The notes: generated by a model from the sequence alone, not told the origin. Shown: positions 1-12,169, numbered from the stretch's first letter. The stretch is 64,000 bases of DNA from Symbiodinium natans (GCA_905221605.1 CAJNDS010002387.1:1-64000), one strand, 5' to 3'. Program-made: numbers and translations.

Positions 1-195
1 AAACCCTAAACCCTAAACCCTAAAACCTAAACACTAAACCCTAAACCCTAAACCCTAAACCCTAAACCCTAAACCCTAAACCCTAAACCCTAAACCCTAA
101 ACCCTAAACCCTAAACCCTAAACCCTAAACCCTAAACCCTAAACCCTAAACCCTAAACCCTAAACCCTACACCCTAAACCCTAAACGCTAAACCC
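1..195. repeat. Telomeric heptamer array at left edge
   Basis: About 27 near-perfect CCCTAAA units with a few variants (CCCTAAAA, ACACTAAA, CCCTACA). The C-rich strand reads 5'->3' from the left edge, the orientation expected of a left chromosome end, but equally that of dozens of internal arrays further in. It may be a true end or an assembly break inside an interstitial array. The stretch 196-805 holds degenerate TTTAGGG/CCCTAAA copies and no exon I can defend. Confidence 0.9.
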
Positions 196-805
196 TTAAG
201 TACAGAAGCCGCAAAAGCCATGCCTTGGCTTCCTTTCAGGGTTTAGGGTTTAGGGTTTGGGGTATGTTTTAAGATCCTTCCAGAAGAGGTTCAGTGATCC
301 TCACTAGGATGTTCATCAGGGTTTCGTTGTTTGGGGCAGTGGGGTTCTCAACTCCTTATATGATGGACCCAACTTAGGGGGGGGTTCAACCATAGAGCCC
401 CTCAAGCAGTCTGCGGTTTAGGGTTTAGGGTCTGGTTTGGGGTTGAGGGCTTAGGGTTCAGGGTACGAATTTGAGAACTGCACGTAGCCTGCAGCCTTGC
501 AGCTGATTTAAGGCTTAAGGGTTTAGGGAAATTATGAACTAGGGTTTAGGGTTTAGGCCTTCAGGGTTTAGTACGAGGCTTTACAGGTTTGAGGAACTGT
601 ATTCCCCTGTATAGCTTGAGGATGCGGCAGTATCTGTTCCAAACCGTGAGCCCTAAACCCTAGCGCTAAGCGCTAAACCCTAAACCCCAAAACCCAAAAC
701 CCTAAACCCTAAACCCTAAACCGTAAACCCTAAAACATATTCTTTAAAGGGACATTGGGCTCCCTGAGCTGGCACTTTCCGTGCTGGAGCCGCGCGGCGC
801 GCGCC

Positions 806-3800
806 ATGGCAGCCTCGGAGGCAAAGCGCCGCCGGCAGGAGGAGGGCCCCATCGAGCGGCAGATGCGCCAGGTTGGGGGTTTAGGGTTTAGGGTTTAGGG
901 TTTAGCGTTTAGGGTTTAGGGTTTAGGGTTTAGGGTTAGGGTTCAGGGTTCAGGGTTTAGGGGCAGATGCGCCAGGTGGGGGGCTTTAGGGTTTCAGGGG
1001 TTGAGGGTTTTTGGGCTTTCACAAAGGGGTTAGGTTTGGGGTTTTAGGGGTTCAGGGGTTTGGGATTTAGGGGTTTAGTTTAGTGTTTAGGGTTGCGTTT
1101 TGGAAGATTGGGGTTGAGGGTTTTCGGGGTTTAGGGCTTTAGGGGTTTTAGGGTTTTGGGTGGTTGTTAGTGTAAGGGTTTAGGGTTTCGAGGTTTGGGG
1201 TTTAGGGTGTTAGGGTTTGAGGGGTTTGGGGTTTAGGGGTTCAGGATTTGGGGGTTATAGGGTTGAGGGTTTGGGTCTAATTTTCAGGCAGGAATTCGCT
1301 TTGCAAGAGTTCATGTTAGAAGGTGGAGGGTAGGATGCTTGTCTTATGGATACGGGGTGGGCCGAAGAACTTTGTGTGGACAACCCTCAACCCTACCATG
1401 GGCATTCCTTAAGCGGACATTCCTTAAAATAAGGGTGGCTTAGGGTTTACGGTTGCTCCTTGTACACCCCCAACATTCGATCTTCCTCACGAAGTAGGTC
1501 CACCCTAGCCCCATGCTTTCAGCCCCAAACCGAACTCATAGGTTCCCCTGCTACCGCCCCTCCATACTACCCCCCCCCCCCCCCCCCCCCGAGTTTTAAC
1601 TAGGGCTTAATTATGGGGGAACCTGGGGGGGGGGGGGGTCAGAATAGAGGGGGCTCCTCTCAGGTTGTGCGGTTCCTGGCGGACGATGCGCTCAAGGGGC
1701 GGCAGCCGGGCACGGCTGGCGAGGAGGCGGCGGCCGCCTTCGTGGCCAGCAAGCTGGAGGAGTGAGGGCCCTAAACCCTAAACCCTAAACCCTAAACCCT
1801 AAACCCTAAACCCTAAACCCTAAACCCTAAACCCTAAACCCTAAACCCTAAACCCTAAACCCTAAACCCTAAACCCTAAACCCTAAACCCTAAACCCTAA
1901 ACCCTGAACCCTGAACCCTAAACCCTGAACCCTGAACCCTGACCCCTGAACCCTAAACCCGAAACCCTAAACCCTACTCCAGGCTTAGCCTGCCCCCCTA
2001 CAGTACGATGGGGCAAGCCGACCCAGGTCGTTTGTATTCCGCGTTGAGGAAATTTGGGGTTCAGGCCAGGGTCGCCGCAGCGCAGTGATAGAACCTGATC
2101 AGACCCACCTGGGACCCTGATCTGAATCTTTTAGTTTAGGCTCCTGAGGTCAGGAAGAACCTGCAAAGAAAATGAGGTTTAGGCCTAAACTCGAGAGAAT
2201 GGAAAGACTCAGATGGCCGTGCCGTCTTAGACGGCGCGGTTTGGGAGAAAAGTCTTCGATGGCCTTCCACGACCGGGCCAGAGAGCTACTCTTCGCAGCT
2301 GACGAAGCTGTCGGGCCCCTTGCGCATCCTGACCTTCACAGCATCTTGAGCAAACCCTTCCCCCTAAACCCTCTTCCTTAGTCCCTAAACCCGAAACCCC
2401 TGTCTTGGGTTTTTTTTGGGTCCAGGTGTTAGGGTTGGTTTAGCGTTTGGGAGATAGGATCCCTTGAATGTCAGAGGGGGCACCCTTGTTTTATTCTTAG
2501 GTCAACCCGAGTTTACTGAGTTTAGGGTTTAGGGTTTAGGGTTTAGGGTCCAGGGTCCAGGGTCTAGGGTTTAGGGTTTAGGGGCCCAACATGCTGGACG
2601 ATGAGAGGAGCTGGGCTGCGAGCCTGCCGGGGAGGACGGAGACCCCAATATCCCTGGTTAAGGTTTGGGGGTTAGGGTCTAGGGCTTAGGGTGCTGTACC
2701 CTGTATAGGAACCCCCAAAACCCCAAAACCCAAAAGCCCCTAAACCCTAAACCCTGAACCCTGAACCCTGAACCCTAAACCCTAAACTTAAACCCTAAAC
2801 ATCTCGGAGTCTTTGGGAGGACGGCAGCTACTTCCAAACGGTCCGCATGGTGGGGCTGACGGCCATCCGGAGCACTTCCAAGTTGGGATTCGAGGCCAGG
2901 CCCGGTTTAGGGTTTGGGGTTTAGGGTTTAAGGATTAGAGTTGAGAGTTTAGAGTTTAGGGGTTTAGGGCGTCCCCAACCCTACCTCAGACCCCCCGAAT
3001 CTGACCCTGAACCCCAAACCCTAAACCCTAAGGTAGGGCCTGAGGTGCAGGACTTCCAGCTGACCGGCCGATTTGGGGAGGACTACGTCCACTCCATGGA
3101 CCACCTCCCAGACCTGGCTCAAGAGCCGGAAGCTAGGACCAAACCCTTTCCCTTCAACCCTACACCCTAAACCCTAAACCCTGAACCCTAAGCCCCAAAC
3201 CCTCCTTTTCAGGTTTAGGGATTAGGGCTTCCTTTCTCCCTTTTTAGGGTTTGGGGTTTCTTAAAAGCCCGATCGCGCGAAAATTCAGGGTTCCCTGTTT
3301 TTCATTCTTAATTCGGGGGGAGCCCAGGAATGTGCCTTCGAGGGCCTGGACTTGGTCTTTGTCGGCCACGGGGTAGCAGCGCCAGGGCTCGACTGGGACG
3401 ACTTCAAGGGCCAGGACATGACATCGAAAGTCTTACTGGTGCTGATCAGCCAGCCGCCTGTGGAGCCCTTTCCCCAAGACGACCTGACCTACTACGCCAG
3501 GTGGACCTACAAGTTTGAAGAGGCGCGCCGGCGAGGCGCAGCGGGCTGCCTGATCGTTCACTTCAGCGACGAGTTCGCCGGCTACCCTTGGAGCGTGACC
3601 CGCACCGGCTACAGCGGGGAGAAGGTGGCCTTGGAGAAGCCGCAGGTGAATCCACTGGCCATCCATGGCTGGCTTGAGAGGGGTCTCGCTTCCAAACTCG
3701 CCGAGGCCGCCGGCACCACGCTGGACGCTTGGGTGAAGCAAGCGCAGCAGCGGGACTTCCGGCCTGTGGTGGTGGGCCGCGTGTCGCATTCTGTGCAGTA

Positions 3801-4599
3801 CCAGAAGCGGTGCTTCTCGGGCCGCAATGTCCTGGGCCTCCTCCCTGGGGAGGAGCCGCACCAGCACGAGGCAGTGGTCATCGCTGGGCATCACGACCAC
3901 CTGGGCGAGCGCGAGGGCGAGATCTACAATGGAGCCGTGGACAACTGCACGGGGGTGGCGATGATGCTGGCCACGGCGCGGAGGCTGATCGAGTCGGGCG
4001 TCCGCCTCAAGAGGTCTGTGTTGCTAATGGCCCCCACAGCCGAGGAGTGTGGTCTTCTGGGCTCAGACTACTACGCCGACGAGCCCCTGATGATTGGCAC
4101 CCGTCAGGCCAAGCCCATTGCTGCTTTTGCTTTCGACGTCGGAAATGTGTGGGGTCGTACCAGAGACCTCTCCGTGCTGGGTTTGGGCAGGAGCACCCTG
4201 GATCCGTTGTTACAGGAGGTGGCTGCGTCGCAAGAGCTCACACTGGTCCCTGACCTCCAGCCCAAGATGGGACTTTTCTACCGGAGTGACCACTGGAGTT
4301 TCGTGCGACGGGGAGTTCCTGGGTGCTGGTTCTTCTTTGGCCGCGACTTCATCGGAAAGCCCAGCACCTACTACGACGAGGTTGTGGGCAGGTATATCCA
4401 ATCCGAATATCACAAGCCGGCCGATGTCTATCATCCGGAGTGGACCATGGAGGGTCTTCTCTCCCAGGTAAACTTCACCGTGGGCGTCGCCCAAGCGCTG
4501 GGCGCTCGCACGGACTTCTACCCCGCAATGAAGCCTGAGACGGCATCTCGGTCCCCGTTGGGCACTGCGTGCACTGACAGCCTGAATCCTGAACTCTGA
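806..4599 (+). CDS. M28-family zinc metallopeptidase (five exons)
   Basis: Exons 806-871, 1664-1761, 2810-2904, 3037-3131 and 3328-4599 join in phase to a 541-residue protein, near the usual 500-570 for PA-domain M28 aminopeptidases. Introns 1-3 are GT-AG; intron 4 (3132-3327) is GC-AG. The N-terminal block has the family pattern LADDALKGRQPGTAGEEAA, followed by DGSYFQTV, FGEDYV and a PA-like segment (VFVGHGVAAPGLDWDDFKG). Catalytic signatures: H306/D308 in AGHHDHLG, D323 in GAVDNCTG, E357-E358 in AEECGLLGS, D388 in FDVGN and H440 in SDHWSF, so all five zinc ligands plus the base are present. Known of the family: these enzymes remove N-terminal residues using two zinc ions. No signal peptide is obvious; the start is basic (AKRRRQ). 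A short exon between exons 2 and 3 could be missed because the LGLKP-like turn of homologues is absent. A coding-like stretch at 2583-2657 inside intron 2 is not used. All introns contain telomeric repeat. ATG 806 is chosen because it opens the exon in frame. Confidence 0.88.
858..983. repeat. Telomeric array flanked by duplicated exon-intron edge
   Basis: The 22-bp end of M28 exon 1 plus the start of its intron (858-879) recurs with one mismatch at 962-983, each copy reading CAG|GT. Between them lie about ten TTTAGGG units. This looks like a telomeric array inserted exactly at an existing exon-intron boundary with duplication of the target. Confidence 0.75.
1770..1976. repeat. Interstitial CCCTAAA array in M28 intron 2
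   Basis: Roughly 20 perfect CCCTAAA units followed by CCCTGAA and CCCGAAA variants, starting a few bases after the donor of exon 2. The rest of the intron (1977-2809) has scattered heptamers of both orientations and a GC-rich imperfect hairpin near 2217-2240. Confidence 0.9.
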
Positions 4600-4708
4600 G
4601 CTTCAATGTTTGTGGCACCTCGACCCTCAACCCCCCCCCCCCCGAAACCCAGAACCGCTCCAAAATTTCAAGCCTGATTACGTAGAAGGCGAGCAAACTC
4701 TCCCCCAG

Positions 4709-7700
4709 AAGCCTGCACGCCTCCTGGCGCCCTCAGCTGAGGCCTCTCCGGGTCCCCTAAACCCTAAACCCTAAACCCTAAACCCTAGGTTTGAACCCTA
4801 AACCCTAAACCCTAAACCCTAAACCCTAAACCCTAAACCCTAAACCCTAGTACCTCCTTACGCCCTCAGCTGAGGCCTCTCCGGGTCCCCAGGTCCCGGA
4901 AGTCCCGGAGGCCCCTGCCAGCTTCGCCTGGAGGCGGCGGCCGGGCAAGCGCGGGGTGAGCTTTGGGCTGCGGCATCTTGGCTCTGCTGCTGGGTTTAGG
5001 GTTTAGGGTTTAGGGTTTAGGGTTTAGGGATGTCACTATTGATCGGATGTTTGCCGCGTGCGGTTGAGGGAGTTTCGGGTTGCTGGCTGTATGGAATTCG
5101 GTGGCTTCGACTTACGATGGGCTGAAGATCGACGCACTTCTGGGTGTTTGTGGGGGTTTCGGGTTTCAGGCCTGGGGTGGTTGTTTATTATTTAGGGTTT
5201 AGGGTTTAGGGATTAGGGTTTAGGGCTTAGGGCTTAGGGTTTAACGTTTTAGGGTTTAGGGTGTGAGGGTGTTAGGGTGTATGGGTGTATGGGTGTTTGG
5301 GTGTATGCCACCGAGGTGTTTTGATTGCAAGATCGAGGGCTGCGTCTGCTTCCTCTGATCGCGACAAACGGGAGCTGCAAGAGATGGCGAACTCCTCCGG
5401 TTTAGGTTTAGGGTTTAGGGGTTAGTTTAGGGGTCAGGGTTTAGGGTTAGGGTTTAGGGTTTAGAGTTTAGGGTTTAGGCCAAAACCCTAGAGCCTAGTC
5501 CCCTAGTGAAATCCTCCCCCAGCCCCCCGCGCACCCATCAGCTCAAAACAGTCGATTTCAATATGTCAACCTTGGAAGCCCCAAATCCCCGCTCCTCCTC
5601 CCACCCCAACCCCCCCAAATTGTTTACGTAAACCGTAAACCTTAAGACCCGAGGTTTAAGTCTCCGAAACCAAACTCTAAACCCTAACAACCCTTAACAA
5701 CCCTTAACGGCCTTTCGGGGTATTTCAGGTTTTCCCTCCTTGGCGTTAAGACTTTAAGAGGATCGGCATTGAGAACAGGTACGGACTCCATCACCTCCAA
5801 ACCCCAAGCCTGATGCTCGTAGGGCCGTAGGGTTTAGGGTTTAGGGTTTAGGGTTTAGGGTTTAGACCCAAAGCCCCAGCACAAAAAGTTCGGCGCAGGG
5901 TTACCTGGGAGCCAGTGGAGTCGTCCGATCTGGCCATCAAGGCGGGTTGCATTGTGGGCTTAGGGTTCGATCAAGGTTTAGGGTTTCGTTCTGATGCTTT
6001 AGGGCTTAGGGCTTTAGGGTTTAGGGTTTAGGGTTTAGGGTTTAGGGCTTTGGGGTTGAAGCCGGTCATATTCAGGTTGGGGGTTTAGGGTCTCGGGCCG
6101 TGGGGTTCTTGGGTCTCTTTTGGCTTTCAGGCTTTTGGGGCTTTAGGGTATGTTCGGGTCAGCCCTGAACCCTAAACCCGAAACCCGAACCCTAAACCCT
6201 GAACCCTACACCCGAAACCCTAAACCCTACACCCTAAACCCTAAACCCTAAACATTAGACCCTAAACCTAAACCCTGGCGGTTTCAGACCGAAGGCCTTC
6301 CGTTGCGTCCCAGCCCGCTGGCCAGATGTTGCCGTTGCCAAGCTAGAAGAGGTGTCCTTAGGGTTTAGAGTTTCGGGGATTAACTTTTAGGGTTTAACTG
6401 GTTCTGGGTCCGGGTTGGGGGCTTAAGGGTTTGGACTTTTAGGTTTAGCATCGCGCAGAAGCCCGGCATGTCAAGAGGGAAGGTGAAGAAACGGCCCTCA
6501 GCCCTAATCCATGAACCCTAAACCCTAAACCCTAAACAGAACCCACCCCCTGAAGGTCGTCCGCCATAGCTACTACATCTCCGCGTCCTGGACCGCCTAC
6601 AAGCCGGGAAGCCCAGTCCCCAACCCCTCCGCCTCTCCCAACCGTGGGGTCAGGCGTTTAGGATTTAGGGTTTAGGGTTAGGGTTAGGGTTTAGGGTTTA
6701 GGGTGTAGGGTTTAGGGTTTAGGGTTTAGGGTTTGGGGTTTAGGGTTTAGGGTTTAGGGTTCGGGAGGCTCCAAGGGCTCCAGTGTGGACCCGTGAAAAG
6801 GCAACGCGCACCAGATTTGTTAGGGTTTAGGGTTTCTTGTTTAGGGTTTAGGGTTTAGGGTTTAGGGTTTAGTGTTTAGGGCTTCGGGATTAGTTTAGGG
6901 TATGATTAATGGTCACCTAGCTTTGCAACTGAGAAGCACACTTTAACATCGTGCAGAACGGGGGGGTTGCAACCTTGGCAAGGTTTCAAGCGGGGGGGGG
7001 GGGGGGGGGGGTGTCCTGGAAATCCCGACGCCTTAGTTCGACTCTACACCCGCTCTATTCCTGGAGTACTTTTGTTGTGGGCATGAGTGCCTCTAAGAGA
7101 GCCTAAACCTTAATCTAACCCCAAACCCCAAACCCCAAACCCCAAACCCCAAACCCTAAACCCTCGACCCTCAACCCCCAACCCTCAACCCTAAACCCTC
7201 AACCCTAAACCCTCAACCCTCAACCCTCAACCCTCAACCCTAAACCCTAAACCCTAAACCCTAAGGATGGCGGAGCGTCTTTTTGGGTGCATGTTCAGGT
7301 CTGGGAGCCGGGTCTGAGCAATAGGGTTGAGGGATTGGAGGGTCCCCAACCCCGAACTCTGAATGGAGGGTAAGGGGTTTAGGGTTTAGGGTCTAGGGTT
7401 TAGGGTTTAGGGTTTAAAGTTTAGGGTCTAGGGTCTAGGGTTTAGGGTTTGGCGTTTGGGGTTCAGGGGTTTTGGGTTTGTGAAGAGATATAAGGAGGGA
7501 CCTTTAGAAGGGACCCTGAATCTTACTCCCCATATAACCTTACATACACCCCATGCAACCCCTGCATTACCCCTAAGGTCCCTTATAAGGGTCCCTCCTT
7601 TAGCCCCCTGTGGGTCTAGCCACTGCGACTCGTTCGGGAGGCCGTTCGAGATGATCTGCCTTCGCCGCGGCGAGCTCTACGAGACCACGGTGAGGACCCG

Positions 7701-10700
7701 GGTTTAGGGTTTAGGGTTGGGGTATAGGGTTTAGGGTTTAGGGTTTAGGGTTTAGGGTTTAGGGTTTAGGGTTTAGGGTTTAGGGTTTAGGGCTTAGGGT
7801 TTAGGGTTTAGGGTTTAGGGTCTGCAGGTTTGACGAGGAGGCCGAGTGGACCCGGGGGTTGGGATTTGGGGGTGTTGACACGGTGTTGAGGTTAGGGTTT
7901 AGGTTTAGGTTTAAGGTTTAAGGTTTAGGGTTTAGGGTTTCGGGTTTCGGGTTTCGGGTTTTTGGGGTTTAGGGTTTAGGGCCTTTGGGGATGCTTTGTG
8001 GCAGAAGATTGGCTTGCCCCAACAACTCCCCCTCGCCCCCCCCCCCCCCCCCCCCGAAGCCTTTGAACCCTAAACCCTAAACCTCAAACCCTAAACCCTA
8101 AACCCTAAACCCTAAACCCTAAACCCTAAACCCTAAACCCTAAACCCTAAACCCTAAACCCTAAACCCTAAATAAACCCTAAACCCGAACCCTAGTCTCC
8201 GATCCCCAAGTTGCAGGATAGGCATCCATGGCATCGAAGAGTTCCAGATCATGCGCGACGCAGACGTCTTGCAGGTGCTGGGATGCTAAACCCTAAGCCC
8301 TAAGCCCCACACCCTAAACCCTAAACCCTAAACACCAAACCCTAAACCCTAAGCCCTAAACCCTAAGCCCTACAGCCCAAACCCTCAACCCCAGACCGTA
8401 AACCCTACACCCTAATTACAACCTACGCCCCAAAACCCAAAGCCAACTCGAGGGGGCCCACCTGAGTCCTAAGATTCTTCGCTGAGCTGCAGCTTCAGGA
8501 GCGGGGCCCAACCGACAAGGGATCCTAGGTGAACCCCTCACCCCAAGGCTGCCTGGATCCTCAAGAGCTTCAGAGTTTTGGGAAAGGTTTCGGGCTTAGG
8601 GTTTGGGGTTTTACCCGGGGTTTTGGGTTTTGGAGTTTGGGGTTGTGGGTTTGTGGTTTGGGGCTTCAATCCTAAACCCAAAACCCTTCGATTTTGGGCT
8701 TGTTCTCAATGAAAGGCCGCCTCGATGCAAAAGGCGTAGGGTTTAGGGTTTAGGGTTTAGGGTTTAGGGTTCAGGGTTTAGGGTTTAGGGTTTAGGGTTT
8801 AGGGAGCCGAAATACTTACCCATAGATGCTCCCCGTGTAATCCAAAGGCCTCCCTTTTTGATACTTCTCAGAGAGTTTAGGAAAATAGGGGACCCCTAAT
8901 ATAGACACCAAATAGTCGGAATCCCCTATAATATGGACCCCATAATAAGATACCCACAAATTTCGGAAACCCCCCTGAACCCTAAACCCTAAACCCTAAA
9001 CCCGAAACCCTAAACCCTAAACACTAAACCCGCGGGGTTATTCTGGCATAAGTACAAAGGGACCATAAGGGAATATGATTTGTAATTCTTCCGACCCCTT
9101 TCTGAAGGAGTGTTGCAATCATCACCTCCCGAAGGCTTTGAGGCCCTGAAGGCGGTGCATACAAGAAGCTTAGGGTTTAGGGTTCAGGGTTCAGGAATGA
9201 GGGTGCAGGGTTCAGGTTTTAGGGAATCAAGGAGGGCAATTCGAGTCATAGCCCTAAAACAAACCCCAAACTCCAAACCCTAACACCCTAACACCCTAAC
9301 TAACACCCTAACACCCTAGACACTAAACTCTAAACCCTAAACCCTAAACCCTAAACCCTAAACCCTAAACCCTAAACCCTAAACCCTAAACCCTAAACCC
9401 TAAACCCTAAACCCTAAACCCCCTTAACCCTAAACCCCCTTAACCCTAAACTCCCCTAAACCCTAAACCCTAAACCCTAAACCCTAAACCCTAAACCCTA
9501 AACCCTAAACCCTAAACCCTAAACCCTAAACCCTAAACCCTAAACCCTAAACCCTCACAAGTACTGATGAAACTCCCGGTCGCTCCTGCCAGGTCATCCA
9601 CCCTGCAGCCAAGGGTGGTGGGGCAGCCCTTGGGCTGAAGGAAAGCAGGGTTTAGGTTTAGGGTTTAGGGTTTAGGGTTTAGGGTTTAGGGTTTAGGGTT
9701 TAGGGTTTAGGGTTTAGGGTTTAGGGTTTAGGGTTTAGGGTTTAGGGTTTAGGGTTTAGGGTTGAGGGCTTACCATGGAGGAGCCTAAACTAGGTAGGCC
9801 CTTGGACAATTTTCTATTGTCCCTATTCAGTTTTAGAGGACCATACGCAGGAATGAGTTATTTTTAGAGGGTTTTAAGGACAACCTTTGCAAGTTCCTCT
9901 TGTGCTCCCTTCTGGTTCATTTGGCAATAATACCCCCCCCCCCCCCCCCCCCCAGAATCCCTATGCACATGATAGCCTAGACACCTCAGCCTAATAAACC
10001 GGGCCCCTACATTGGGTTTCTTCTTTGGATTGCTGCTTGGGGTTGGGTAGATGCTTCATTGGTCATCTGGCTCCTTGCAGGTTCGGGAAGCCTAAACCCT
10101 CAACCCCAAACCGCAAACCCTAAACCCTAAACCCCACACCCTAAACCCTAAAGCCTAAACCCTAGACCCTAGACCTTAAACCCCAAACCCTAAACCCTAA
10201 ATCCTAAACCCTAAACCCTAGTAACAGAAAACAAGGAGAAGCAAAGTCATGTCAAGTCAAGTTTTGCATCCTGGGCTCCGGCACTTTGGCTTCTCTGGGC
10301 CTTGGGCTCCTTACAGGGTTTAGGGTTTAGGGTTTGGGGTGTCATAATTGGCGATGACATTTTTAGGGTGCATGTCCGCGGCGTAGTCAGAAACAGTCTC
10401 CACCGTGGACCCCTCAAACCTAGACACCCAACCACCTACTCCCAAGCCCTAAGCCCCACACCCTGAGCCCTAAGCTCTAAGCCGCAAGGGCCTTAAGCCC
10501 TAAACCCTAGCCTTAAACCCTAGCCCTAAACCCTAAACCCCAGGCCCTAAGCTCGCTCTAAACCCTACACCCTGAACCCTAAACCCTAAACCCTAAACCC
10601 TAAACCCTAAACCCTAAACCCTAAACCCTGAACCCTAAAGGGTGTCCCAAAGGTCCATGGGCCCGACTCGCAAGCTGCCGGGAAGTGCCTTCACAGCAAG

Positions 10701-11353
10701 GGGTGTCTGGGTTTGTCGCGGTTTAGGGTTTAGGGTTTAGGGTTTAGGGTTTAGGGTTGTTTGGTTGAGGTGCGTATCTTAGGGGTCTAGGGTTCAGGGA
10801 TCTAGCTGGGCTTCGTTGTGCACACTCTTGGTGGGCATCAGGAGTGGCCGCGCTTGGGGCCATCAAGAAACAGGGTCAAGGGTTCCAGGCCCAATCCTAG
10901 ATTCGACAAACAGCCGAGAACCAGAAAACAGGTTCAAATTTAAGGAAGAGTCGGAACAGGATTAGGGTATTTTTCGTTAAGGTTTAGGGTTTAGGATCCT
11001 GTTTTGTCTTAGTTTTTCTTACGGGTTGTTAGGGTTTAGGATCCTTGTTCGTCCTGGGTTTTTGCTTGTGGGTTTTGTGGGATTTAGCATCCTTTTCGCC
11101 CTGGGATTTCCTTACGGGCTCAGGCTTTTTGTTTATTCTGGGTTTAGGGTTTAGGGTTTAGGGTTTAGGGTTTAGGGGTTAGGGGTTAGGGGTTTAGGGT
11201 TTAGGGTTTAGGGTTTAGGGTTAGGGGCTTTTTCCTTTATTCTTTGTTTTTGGGCAAGGGGTCTCGGGATGATCCCTTTGACTTGAGGTACTGGCGGATT
11301 AGCGGCCGGACCGGGGAGCCCTGGACGATTCAGCTCGAGGCGGAGAGAGAGCG
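4709..11353 (+). CDS. Exon chain of an SWxxYKP/EEFQ-type protein, possibly carbohydrate-binding
   Basis: Best exons: 4709-4741 and 4875-4955 (KPARLLAPSAE then ASPGPQVPEVPEAP), 6288-6351 (PKAFRCVPARWPDVAV), 6449-6500, 6556-6648 (HSYYISASWTAYKPGS), 6778-6828, 7266-7298 (DGGASFWVHVQ), 7620-7689 (FGRPFEMICLRRGELYETT), 8217-8274 (IGIHGIEEFQIMRDADVLQ), 9593-9649 (VIHPAAKGGGAALGLKES), 10653-10720 (VHGPDSQAAGKC) and 11259-11353 (DPFDLRYWRISGRTGEPW). Several consecutive junctions agree in phase: 6500/6556, 6648/6778, 6828/7266, 8274/9593 and 9649/10653. The order SW..YKP, then EM.....Y, then G.EEFQI..D, then HP, then GPD recalls a beta-sandwich unit resembling starch/glycogen-binding modules in dinoflagellate proteins. 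That is inference from pattern, not an alignment. Weaker exons: 5334-5399, 5893-5958 and 7827-7858. Neither start nor stop is identified, and more than one gene is possible. Introns are telomeric arrays and short inverted-repeat elements. Confidence 0.5.
4720..4890. repeat. Telomeric insertion inside an exon with 38-bp target duplication
   Basis: Bases 4720-4757 recur at 4853-4890 with 36 of 38 identical. The ~95 bp between them is almost pure CCCTAAA. Each copy contains GCTGAG|GCC. Splicing from the GC of copy 1 (4742) to the AG of copy 2 (4874) removes array and duplicate and restores an unbroken frame. Confidence 0.85.
7493..7601. mobile_element. Short inverted-repeat element, family A, copy 1
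   Basis: Terminal inverted repeats of about 23 bp (AGGAGGGACCTTTAGAAGG at left, GGTCCCTTATAAGGGTCCC at right) enclose ~60 bp of non-coding sequence. The right end lies about 18 bp before the acceptor of the exon at 7620. A homologous copy sits at 41510-41631 in another gene's intron. It has no coding capacity, as expected of a MITE or introner. Confidence 0.8.
8880..8976. mobile_element. Short inverted-repeat element, family E, copy 1
   Basis: Non-telomeric AT-richer segment in an intron. It begins GGAAAATAGGGGACCCC and ends with TTTCGGAAACCCCCC. Both motifs recur, rearranged, in the element at 56594-56702, so I group them. Confidence 0.5.
9316..9770. repeat. Two opposed telomeric arrays around one exon
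   Basis: A ~230-bp CCCTAAA array (9316-9555) precedes and a ~115-bp TTTAGGG array (9650-9766) follows the exon at 9593-9649. The downstream array starts exactly at that exon's GT donor, whereas the upstream one ends about 37 bp before the acceptor, in unique pyrimidine-rich sequence. Confidence 0.9.
9771..10640. other. Long intron with mixed content
   Basis: Unique AT-richer sequence, a C17-19 homopolymer near 9933 and degenerate CCCTAAA clusters. One open stretch (about 10331-10430) reads protein-like on + but has no phase-compatible neighbours, so I do not call it an exon. Confidence 0.5.
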
Positions 11354-11612
11354 GTTTAGGGTTTAGGGGTTAGGGGTTTAGGGTTTAGGGTTTAGGGTTT
11401 AGGGGTTAGGGTTTAGGGGTTAGGGGTTAGGTTTAGGGTTTAGGGTTTAGGGTTTAGGGTTTAGGGTTTAGGGTTTAGGGTTTAGGGTTTAGGGTTCAAA
11501 CCTAGGGTTTAGGGTTTAGGGTTTAGGGTTTAGGGTTTAGGGTTTAAGGTTTAGGGTTTAGGGGCTAGGGGCTAGGGTTTAGGGTTTAGGGTTCCCTCTA
11601 GACCCTAAACTT

Positions 11613-11713
11613 GGGATGTTCCCCCTTCTACAAACAGTCCTTCATAGGATAGGGAGTATAGTACCCCCTATGACAATTCCTTTCAAGGACTGTCAGTGTA
11701 AGGGGAACGTCCC
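11613..11713. mobile_element. Short inverted-repeat element, family D
   Basis: Imperfect ~29-bp terminal inverted repeats: GGGATGTTCCCCCTTC...CAGTCCTT at 11613-11642 against AAGGACTGTC...GGGGAACGTCCC at 11685-11713. The ~43-bp centre is non-coding and telomeric repeat lies on both sides. Single copy in this window. Confidence 0.7.
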
Positions 11714-12169
11714 AACCCCAAACCCGTAAACCTGATGTTAAGCCCTCCACTACGCCCCCTAACACAGGGTTTAGGGTTTAGGGTTTAGGGTTTAGGGCCC
11801 CTGAGACAAGGGCTTCCCTGTCTACCCGAGGCCTTCAACCCTGGAAACCCTATCAGCCCTGTAAGCCCACACAAACCCTGCAAAACCTATAAACCACACA
11901 AACCTAAACCCTAAACCCTAAACCCTAAACCCTAAACCCTAAACCCTAAACCCTAAACCCTAAACCCTAAACCCTAAACCCTAAACCTTAAACCACAAAC
12001 CCTAAACCATATAAACGCGGCGAAGCTTATCCTATAAGCCCTAAACCCAACACCCCGACACCTTAAGCCCGAGCATTCAGAGATGTTGGTTGCCCTAACC
12101 CTAAACCCCAAACCCCAAACGGTAGTTCTCTAAAAGTTAGGGTTTCTTTTGGGGTCCTTATTTTCAGGG

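Noticed and set aside
2172-2381. Open frame inside M28 intron 2
   Set aside because: Contains a GC hairpin, has no family resemblance and would break the phase-consistent peptidase model.
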